From NCBI GenBank assembly GCA_020465985.1, contig JAANYP010000161.1:62001-126000 (forward strand): a DNA stretch of 64,000 nucleotides, read 5' to 3'. Source of the stretch: Centrapalus pauciflorus (Eukaryota; Streptophyta; Magnoliopsida; Asterales; Asteraceae). Below are positions 56,261 through 64,000 of the stretch, piece after piece. Both the position numbers and the translations under genes were made by a program. The notes beneath the pieces are model-generated. The model had not been told where the DNA came from. It searched no databases and saw only the letters and a program-made list of their open reading frames with translations. Numbering within the stretch: position 1 is the first letter of the stretch; the number at the start of each line of letters is the position of its first letter.

Positions 56261-58545
56261 ATTTCCTTTTCCTATTTTTGTATGTGTGTGTCGATATATA
56301 TGGACAGAAAACAGAACACAGTAACCTTTTAATTCACTTTCTTTATGTCCAGCAATCTTTCCTGAAATCATAATACAACAGCCCTTTATATGCAGAAATA
56401 GAAAGCAATATCAGCTCTTCTCCTTTTAAACACACAAGTTAAATGAGTGTGCAGTGTGTGCAGCAAAAGCATCGACAGTCCAGCACCATTTCTTAATATA
56501 AATAGAGTATGTGTGTGTGCAGTGTGTGTAAAAGAAACAACAACAACCTCTTCTCTTTATTACAATCTTGGATGAATAAAGTATCAAAAAAATCAGTTTC
56601 CATATATAGATATAAAACAGAAAAGACAACCTTCTTTTCTTTTATTACCTTTGTTTCTCTGATATGTGTGCTGTGAAAACCAAAAGTCAGCAACCATATG
56701 CATACATATATATATAAACCTAAAATTTGCACCATTGAATTATATATTAAGTATAAAGATATATATGTATGTGTTGGGCAGAATGTGCTTATATATATGC
56801 ATGTATGTGTTTGATGATATGCATTTAGAAACAATGATAGTGAGTGTTTCATAAGTTTAAAACGGAAAGAAAGCAACTAGCATAAGTTTATGTTTAATAA
56901 ACACAAGACTCATAATTCATAGCACTTAAATGATATTCAAATATATGATCAATGAGATAATTTGACATAAGTATATGATAATTGGATTATAAAATCCAAT
57001 TGAAAGCATATTAAGTTCTTATTTTATAAAATATAGGATCATGATCAAGCATACAAATATGGGGACATTTAATCATCAAATAAGTTCATTAAATGCTTTT
57101 ACATGTTTTAATGTAGATTCAAAATGAGCAAACGAAAGCCCATAAAGAGTTAATAAAGTCACACATGTCCATGAAAAATGACATAAATACTTATATGTCA
57201 TTCAAATCATTTAAAGCATATTCCATATATGACAAGCAAAACTATTAAACCGAACGATTGAATGAAATGATTTAAGAAATGTACTAATGAGATTGATGGC
57301 CATATTCATCTCAATGTAACTAAATATGGGACTTTGAATTTAAAGAGCAACGAATGTACACTGAATTTATTATTCAGATGATAAAGTCTGATAAATATCA
57401 GAAATGATATGATTAACAGATTGAGCCACAAGCAAAGCTAAAAGACATTAAAGAGCATCAGTGAGAGCTATATCAAAGTGGCAAGCTGTCTGTAAGTCTG
57501 ATATAAGTCAGATAGTGGTTCTAATCCACTACAGATTGTGAGCAACAGAGCCAGAGCCAGAAAGTAAAAGAGCACAATTAACCAGTAACTGTGAGCTGTA
57601 GATTTCACTTTAACTGCATATTATGTGAATTGAGACTTTTGTTGCATGATTCTGATTTATTTGGCATTTTGATCTAGAGCTTATTTGATATATTGTCATA
57701 GTATATTTACTATGATTTGTTGAGCTGAGTATTTCTTCTTTTAGATTCGATTCTTTGACGAGTCATTTGATTGTTAAGCTTAACTCCATCACTATTGCTC
57801 AGTGTTGGGTTAATGTTAGGCTTATGATGTGCTGATTTACGTGATGAAAGCACAGTGGGTAGCTAGAGCTGAGCATGCCGATGATATCCATATAGAGCTT
57901 TTACTGGTAGCTAGCCCAGTACGTGGCTGATCCCCACTAATGATGCGTGTGTATGGATTTATTATCATCCGAGCATTCCTTATGAATTTGTCTAAAAGTC
58001 TCAAGAGCAACAACAGTTTTATAACTGGGAGCTGAGCAAAGTCGCGCATCAAAAGAGCATTAATTGGCCAACGTCCCTTCGAGATTGAGTTGTGCATGAG
58101 CCTAGTGCAGTGCATATAGAGCTGAGCCGTGCTTGAGCCGAGTGCAGTGCATGTGCTTCCGCGTTCATAATTGCATGTTAAATGTGAAATTCTATATTCT
58201 CACTAAGCAAATAAGCTTACCCGTTGTTGCATTATTTTTCAGGTAAAGGCAAAGGATTGGCTGGACCTAGTTCATAGGTCAGGACTTTGAAAGAGCTTGA
58301 AGTGCATTAGAACCTGTTCCAATACCTTGGTATTTGATTAAAGATAGAGCTTTGGGGTTCGGGGCTAGTTTACATTTTGTTCTTTGATTTAATAGTCTAG
58401 AAGTCTGCCCCTATTACTTAAAAATTATCTCTGATTGTAATTAACTTTTATTCCGCAACTGTTAATTTTATCTTAGTTTCCTGATTGATATTGCATTGCT
58501 AATGGGCCTAGACTTGAGACCTTTGAGAAATCAGAGGGTCTCACA

Positions 58546-58550
58546 AATTA
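58546..58550. repeat. Target site duplication of the solo LTR, right copy
   Basis: AATTA, one mismatch to AATCA at 55121. Confidence 0.6.
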
Positions 58551-59135
58551 AGTTCGAGACAACCATTCGAACATGACTGACTTCGAACTTCTAGATATTT
58601 CAACAAGTTCGAACTTTCTGACAAGTTCGAACCTGAAGAACAGGTTCGAAGTCGGTCACCTTCAACGTCAAAATCATGATTTTAACCCTATTTGACTTAA
58701 TTAACAGTGTAATCTAGTCCAATTAGGTTCTAATCAAAGTTATGTATCATTAATTTTAATTTTTTTGCTTTTAAAACATGTGATTTAAAGTCACCTGGTT
58801 TTAAATTACATAAAACTCAAAAATACTCGATTTTTAGCCACATAAACATCCTAATCTTACACTTACTTACTTATTGTTGGTTCAATATCCCTAAGTATGT
58901 ATGTAGGTTCGAGAAATAGTAGCAAAACTTCAAATAAATAGAGACAAATTCGAAACCCAATAAGTTCTAAGATATGTTCGTAATTGCACTGACAAGTTCG
59001 AAGGAAAAAGTTCAAGGGTAGATGACTTAAATAAGACACTGTTGACCTATTTATAACAACCACCTTCGAACTTATCTTAAGTTCGAACTTCCAGCAAGTT
59101 CGAAGGTAACTTCGAACTTGTCTGGTATTCGAACT
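58551..59135 (-). repeat. TTCGAA motif array in the AORF leader of F
   Basis: About a dozen AAGTTCGAACTT-type motifs (for example near 58553, 58573, 58591, 58614, 58633, 58643, 59073, 59084, 59098 and 59109) flank the TATA box of the F extra ORF on both sides. The motif continues at 55045-55120 across the solo LTR insertion and is shared with the F LTR. Confidence 0.8.
59046..59056 (-). promoter_or_regulatory. TATA box upstream of the F extra ORF
   Basis: The minus strand reads TTATAAATAGG, a near-consensus TATA box, about 180 bp upstream of the proposed intron donor. Confidence 0.6.
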
Positions 59136-60409
59136 TAATTGAAAATTTTGAAAATTCATCAATAAACTCCAACTTTTTCACTTAACGAAATTTTTCCAAT
59201 TTTGCAAAAACATTCACACCACGCAACAGATTTTACACAATTTGTGTTTCTCTGACAAAAAATGCATCCTAGTAACTTTGACCTTTTTCCTATTTAATAA
59301 GGCTTAAACTAAAAATATAACAAAAGATAAAATAAAATAAAATTAAACTGACTCAAAAATAATTTAAAGATAAAATTTATACCAACAGAATATTTTTGCG
59401 AGATAGTCAAAGAAGGTTCAATCAGATAGCGGTGTCAAACGCACTTTCAGTATTTCACTTTCACACTTAGGAATTTTTATTCCTTTGATTGTTTGTCGTG
59501 ATATACATTCCAAGTCGATTGTCGATATGTTTTTCCATTTAAACAATCAACACTTTGGAAATTCCTTTGGCCCTTTTATTTATCAAGAAACTACCTTACG
59601 TGTGCCATACCTAGATATACTTCTATGATCAAGGCAGACACACAATGATTATAACTTTTCGGTATTGCAAATTTTCTTTAAAAGGCAAACGTCAGACACA
59701 GTTCCGTATTCACATACAACAGAGTGTCTTACTTTATCTTAGAGTTCCTCTTAAGTTAGCAAGACAGCGGTGACAGGTCTGTACTCACGTACAACAAAGT
59801 GACTTATCTTGCTAGCTTAAGTCAAAACAGAGGTGATAGGTTTGTACTTACGTACAACAAAGCGACTTGTTTTGATTTCCTTTTCTTTACAAAACATTTC
59901 CTTTCTTTGTTTAAGATGCATTTTGATGAAGCTATACATCCCCCAAATAAATTTGCATACCTCATTTACAATCACTGTCTGTATGTCTCTAACATAGAAA
60001 TTAAGACCTTTTGGTCATACATCTAAGTTAGTTACACATATGACATTTTCTTGATTGTTTTAGTAGCTGTTAGGATTTTCCTCATGTATTATGCCTACCA
60101 ACATATCAGACAAGAATGTGTATATCACATAATATTATGGTGCATTATGTGTGAAAGCTCAACACTTAGAGTTTATTTAGACGGTGCTAATTTTTGTCAC
60201 TTTCAACCTATGGTTCTAAGACTTAACTCATTTTTCGATATTCTCTTTTTTTTAAAAATTTTTATGATTTTCTCTCTTCTTTCTTTTTATTTTTCACTAT
60301 TAAGATAAATAAGCTGATAAACTAACCTTCTAACTTACTATAAAAGGAAAGAAAATCTACTAAACTACTAACTTACTTTAAAAAAGAAATAAAAACTACT
60401 AAGGTCAAG
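59136..60409. other. Noncoding stretch of F between AORF promoter and RNase H
   Basis: A/T-rich, without a convincing gene. It includes a three-unit imperfect tandem repeat with core GTACTCACGTACAACAAAG at about 59704-59730, 59780-59806 and 59842-59868, and a weak purine tract (minus strand TTATTTGGGGGATG) near 59939, where C, D and E have their internal polypurine tracts. Confidence 0.55.
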
Positions 60410-60953
60410 TTACTCAGGATTACGCATACCATTTAGTTGAACTAACAACTCAAACCGTGACTTATCAAATGCTTTAGTGAATAAATCTGCATTATTGTCT
60501 TCCGTTGCAACTTTTACAGGTTTTATCAAATTCTTTTCAGCACAATAAAGTATGAAATGATGTCTTATGTCTATGTGTTTTGTTTTACTGTGTTTAACTT
60601 GATTATTAGTTATAGAAATTGTTGACTGACTATCTATCCTAATGGGAGTATGAGTGTAAGTCAAACCGTAATCCCGCAATTGTTGTTGTATCCACAAAAC
60701 CGGTGAACAGCAACTACCAGCAGCTACATACTCGGCCTCGCACGTTGATACGACTACCAATGTTTGTTTCTTGCATTGCCAGGATACGAGCCTCTCTCCA
60801 AGGAACTGACAACCTCCAGTTGTTGATTTCCGGTTCAAGTTACATCCACCATAGTCAGAGTCTGTGTATGCCTCCAATTCCAGATCTCCATCGGCATGAT
60901 ACCAAAGTCCCAGCTTCGGTTTTGACTTCAGGTATGTTAGAATTCGCTTCACA
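60410..60953 (-). pseudogene. pol: Element F RNase H, intact domain but detached from the rest of pol by G
   Basis: An open block of 180 codons encodes the copia RNase H, which removes the RNA strand during reverse transcription. The acidic residues of the fold are present: YTDSDYGG, CEAEYVAA, RIDSQS and ADLFTKAFD, plus KHSKTKHIDIRHHF. It ends in a stop at 60410. The upstream junction at 60953/60954 is with the LTR of G, so RT is separated from it and the frame cannot be expressed from its own start. Sequence quality is much better than in D or E, suggesting F is younger. Confidence 0.85.
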
Positions 60954-61573
60954 TGTAAGGTCTGCTCTCTACGGATCTATCTTGACGCGACACCTTCCAA
61001 CGAGTGCGAAATCCTCATTAGTGGCTTGACGTAAAAACCACGCACACCGAAACACGGAGACTACCACGGTGATAGACGAACAACTAGAACGTCCCAACAC
61101 GATGATTCTCTCCGAACGAAACTATCCAAATGCTAGCAAGTTCGAGATCGCCCTTTTGCATAAACTCTGTGAAATCTGACAAGTCTCTGCAAAAGTCTAA
61201 AAATTAATCGAATTTCCCTTAATTATACTGACAGGTTCGACTTTGTCTAGGACAAATTCGAACTTAGGCCCAAGGCCTGTTCGAACTTGTCCTCCTAGAC
61301 AAATTCGAATTTCCTTCAACTAAACTCGAACCTTATCTTTCAAACTTATGTTTGAACTTATGTTTTATCTTATGTTTGAATTTTTCTTTGAGTTTTATGT
61401 TTGAACTTATTGTAATATGTTACCCTGAGTTCAAACATACAATCAATCAATATCAAAAATACATAATCAAACATATATATCAAACACTTGTTAATATTCA
61501 ATATCAAGTAAATTGACTTACACAAAATGCTATCTAAACTTACACTGCTATCGTCACACAGGATGTACTAACA
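60954..61573 (-). repeat. 3' LTR of element G
   Basis: The 620 bp LTR starts TGTAAGGTCTG and ends ACTAACA on the plus strand. TTCGAACTT-type motifs lie at about 61138-61400. It shares GACGCGACAC, CCAACGAGTGCG and ACACGGAGACTACCACGG with H. Confidence 0.88.
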
Positions 61574-61593
61574 GACTCCCCCTTGACGATAGC
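61547..61593 (-). promoter_or_regulatory. Polypurine tract of G inside a perfect 9 bp inverted repeat
   Basis: GCTATCGTC (61547-61555, in the LTR) pairs perfectly with GACGATAGC (61585-61593, internal region), with the polypurine tract AAGGGGGAGTC (minus strand, 61574-61584) between. F has the same arrangement with one mismatch. Confidence 0.75.
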
Positions 61594-61614
61594 TTCTAAC
61601 TTTTTACATTTTAT

Positions 61615-63859
61615 CTAACTACTTGAACCATATAAACTACTACCTGCATATAAGCCTATATCGATACATACTCTAACTATCTTTTGGAACTTCCTAGCTT
61701 CAGATCTCCATCCTTCGTGAAAGAAGATAGGCTGATCGTGTAGCTTCTTTAGGTCAGCCTTAGATAGGTTTATTAGATGCAACGGATCATACACTCGCAA
61801 AATAACTTTGTATTCTGTATCTTCCATCACAGCTTCAGCAGTATCGTTATCTACGTACCACCACTTCATGTTACTGAGAACATCTTGTGGCATAGACTTC
61901 ATAGGCACCTTCGTCAAACACTGGACGGGCTTATACACCATTCTAGCCCATGGTCTTCCCGTATGGGGATCTATTCTTGTCTCATCTTTTACTCTCTTGC
62001 CTGATCTTGGCTTTAGCCTTTCGAACTTTCCGGACCGACCCTCTTTTCCGATTATCTTCGCGATCACTTCAGCGTAAGGGTCGTCACCAATATTGATCAA
62101 TTCTTTCCAGGCTAATTCCTTCACTTCTACATTCGGCAATGTGTTAAACACTTTGAGCGTTCGCCTTAGGTATTGAAGTCCATCTCTTCTCTTTAGTATG
62201 AATAGTTGCAGTTCTCTGTTGAAGAACCAGCTTAGAATTTCACCAGAGAGATTTTCAGATCCTGGCACTTTCATCTTCTGTTTCCTCTTCGGCTCTCCCT
62301 TCTTCTCTTCCTTTCTGAACCATAGATTTAGCAATTCAGCTCTTGTTGGTTCTTTCTCGGCTTCCTCCAGTTCAGAATCTTCTACTGAGGCCAACTTAAT
62401 CTTGTCAATATCAATCACATTGTGCTCGTTCTGCACGTATAGTTCTGTGATAGGTTGTGAATTAATGATCACTTCATTAACATTATCGTCTTCATCATCC
62501 ATGACATCATCCTCAGACTTCCAATCTACTACGTCTTCAGGCACAAACTCCCCTTCTTCCAATTCTCCTACATCATCTTCAAAATCAAAATCAAAAAGTG
62601 TTTCTTCTTCTTCTATATCCATGAGAGAATCTATCATCTCGCTCTCTACAATCTTAGAAGAACTAGCTTCACCTCCTTCGACTCCAGACTGAATAGGCTC
62701 CCCCTGAACTATTGAATGCTGAGCAGTTGGAAAATTTTCTGGCTCACTTTCTTTTCTGGCTTCGGGATCATTGCCATCGTCATCTTCTCTCCTTATCTCT
62801 TGAGCTTCTCTGCAACTTGTCTCCCCCTGAGCCTGAAGGTTTTTCATTAGCTGCTCGAGGAGGGACTTCATGATCTTGATCTCAGCAGCTTGATCAGCAA
62901 CAAATGTTTTCAGTTCAATATTTTCCTGATCAATTCTTGCATTATGTGCTTGAAGCTCGTTAACTGCTTTGGAAAGCTGGAAGATTTGAACTGTCTGGAA
63001 ATCTACTTTGCTTCTTAGCTCTGAGAATCGCTGGTTATCTGTGAATGTGGATGATGTGGATGGAACAGATGTTATTGGAGATGGCGTGATTGATGGTTGA
63101 ACAGATGGATGAACGGATGGTTGAATAGCAGGAATCTCAGGTTCTGAAGCAGAAGCAGATGAAGCTCCCTGCATGAATCTGTGCCTTTTTGCCCTTTGTC
63201 TTGGCACTAGAGGAGTAGGGTCTTCAGCTTCAAAATCAGAATCATCGTCATCTGAATCTCTAGTTGCTCTCTTTTCTGCCTCTCTTTCACTGACAACAAT
63301 TCTTAATCCGTATCTGCCTATTCTAACAATTCTTCTATCTCTTCAGCTTCCTCAGACTCAGATTCTGAGGTGGTCACTGCTTGACCTTCTTCCTCAGGCT
63401 GATATTCGTCTATATCTCTCATAAGATCATCATAATCAGCTGGAGGCTCCAAGATAGTATCAATAAGCTCAGCAGTAATATCTTCTTGTGCCTGAGAGCC
63501 TTGTGCCCAAATTTCCTCTAGAGTCTCTACTCGAGGATCTATTTTTGAGACCACGCCTGAGGGTTCCGCAACATCCAACGATGGACCTGCTGTCGATGGC
63601 TCCTGTACTCTGCTCTAAGAAGGCCTTGATGCCTAAGTTTGTCTTTCTTGAGCTCTTTGCCTCCTGCGAGGTTGCTGTGGAGGTCTTTGCTGTTGCTGAG
63701 GTTGTTGTTGTTGTTGCTGCACTTGCTGCGGCTGAGGCTGAGGCCCTTCTCTAGCCCAGTTCTCCCCCTCGGGGGCTACAAACTCCAGATCTACCACTGC
63801 ACCGAAGAGAGGTGCATCCAGTGGTCTAATCTGCTCTGCACTACGAGCGTTATGTGATT
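61615..63859 (-). pseudogene. Extra ORF (AORF) of element G, N-terminally truncated by H
   Basis: The best preserved AORF in the window: more than 530 codons are open down to TAG 61615-61617. Visible parts, N to C, are a Gln/Pro-rich tract (about 63740-63650), an acidic region with one frame change near 63325, a basic RQRAKRHRF (63200), a coiled coil (about 63010-62830, FQTVQIFQLSKAVNELQ) and an acidic stretch with NEVIINSQPITE and NVIDID. A conserved C-terminal domain follows (LAWKELINIGDDPYAEVI, WWYVDNDTAEAVME, LRVYDPLHLINLSKADL, GLYAGSSLY). The N-terminal domain is lost beyond the H insertion. Similarity to F is high throughout. The function is unknown. Confidence 0.8.
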
Positions 63860-64000
63860 TGTAATGTCTTGAACTCACGGATCTATCTAGACGCGACACC
63901 GTCCAACGAGTGCGGAATCCTCGTTAACGGCTTAACGGTAAGATCACTCACACGGAACACGGAGACTACCACGGCGTTATATGAACGACGACGAACGTAC
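63860..64000 (-). repeat. Start of an LTR of element H (partial)
   Basis: TGTAATGTC opens a segment with GGATCTATCTAGACGCGACACC, split across shared blocks with G and A (GACGCGACACC, CCAACGAGTGCGGAATCC, ACACGGAGACTACCACGG). It lies inside the extra ORF of G. Only 141 bp are visible; by analogy with F and G it would be a 3' LTR of a minus-strand element. Confidence 0.75.

Larger units (their letters stand above)
55126..58545 (+). mobile_element. Solo LTR, 3.4 kb, probably Ty3/gypsy (chromovirus-like)
   Basis: The segment starts TGTAACAACC and ends GGGTCTCACA, is flanked by a near-perfect 5 bp duplication, interrupts the TTCGAA-rich sequence of F and has no coding sequence. LTRs starting TGTAACA, with a CTCACTAAGC...GCTTACCC block near the 3' end (58199-58222 here), are typical of plant chromovirus LTRs (Tekay/Del type, from general knowledge). 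The orientation is therefore plus. It holds a dense hairpin array at 55736-56255 and an (AAAT)n microsatellite at about 55229-55290. No second LTR or internal region is seen, so it most likely arose by LTR-LTR recombination. Confidence 0.62.
54997..58870 (-). other. Putative leader intron of the F extra ORF, enlarged by the solo LTR
   Basis: On the minus strand a donor (AATAA then GTAAGTAAGT, 58870-58861) and an acceptor (AATTGTGTGCAG ending 54997) bound the segment. Without the 3425 bp solo LTR plus one target copy it would be about 450 bp. Only splice signals support it. Confidence 0.45.
51406..60953 (-). mobile_element. Element F: Sirevirus-like copia, 5' part outside window, disrupted by a solo LTR and by G
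   Basis: It shows a 3' LTR (51406-51982), a polypurine tract, the extra ORF (52021-54994), its leader with a proposed intron carrying a 3.4 kb foreign solo LTR (55126-58545), a TATA box (59046-59056) and RNase H (60410-60953). Element G enters inside RNase H, so the rest of F pol, gag and the 5' LTR lie to the right. The LTR belongs to the A/G/H family. F itself inserted in the promoter leader of E. Confidence 0.85.
60954..63859 (-). mobile_element. Element G: Sirevirus-like copia, 3' part only, cut by H
   Basis: It comprises a 3' LTR (60954-61573), a polypurine tract and a long extra ORF, truncated at 63859 by the LTR of H. It is closely related to F in LTR and extra ORF. Its pol and gag would lie right of the window beyond H. 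Confidence 0.82.

Noticed and set aside
55126..58545. A host gene or long noncoding RNA locus
   Set aside because: The segment has TG...CA ends, a near-perfect 5 bp duplication and no coding potential, so a solo LTR explains it better.

Overview
This window is repeat-dense plant nuclear DNA made almost entirely of nested Ty1/copia LTR retrotransposons. I see no host protein gene, no tRNA or rRNA gene and no prokaryotic feature. The host is inferred to be a eudicot, possibly an asterid such as Asteraceae; that rests only on the style of the retroelement proteins and is weakly supported. The large Gag proteins, the initiator tRNA-Met primer site (TGGTATCAGAG), the G-rich polypurine tracts and a long extra ORF between RNase H and the 3' LTR point to the Sirevirus (SIRE/Maximus-like) branch. 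Letters A to H are local names.

Layout. Element A (minus, 1-6971, runs off the left edge) has a 5' LTR at 6308-6971, a long gag and an apparently open pol. A sits in the extra ORF of element D (minus, 6972-31608). D is split again by element B (minus, 8326-20468), which is complete, with two ~1.1 kb LTRs and a GGATC target duplication. Element C (plus, 31928-45996) is complete, with two 347 bp LTRs and a CATTT target duplication; it sits in the decayed plus-strand element E (about 31609-51405). E is cut by element F (minus, 51406-60953), which carries a 3.4 kb solo LTR of probable Ty3/gypsy origin (55126-58545). Element G (minus, 60954-63859) cuts F at RNase H, and the LTR of element H (63860-64000) cuts G.

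How the parts work together. B, C, D, F and G carry an extra sense-strand ORF (called AORF here). In B, C, D and F a TATA box lies upstream of its start; in C, D and F splice signals suggest a leader intron ending just before the ATG. E keeps the TATA box, but its AORF lies beyond F. C, D and E also have a second polypurine tract between pol and this promoter. This suggests an autonomous transcription unit inside each retrotransposon.

The most unusual signal is that each family carries its own short palindrome, repeated many times in noncoding segments: the gag leader and AORF leader intron in C and D, and LTR, gag leader or AORF leader in the A/F/G and B families. The solo LTR has a separate hairpin array. 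One testable idea is that the AORF protein recognises its own family's motif, as the VANC anti-silencing proteins of VANDAL DNA transposons do. All elements except perhaps A are broken by stops, frameshifts, deletions or nested insertions.
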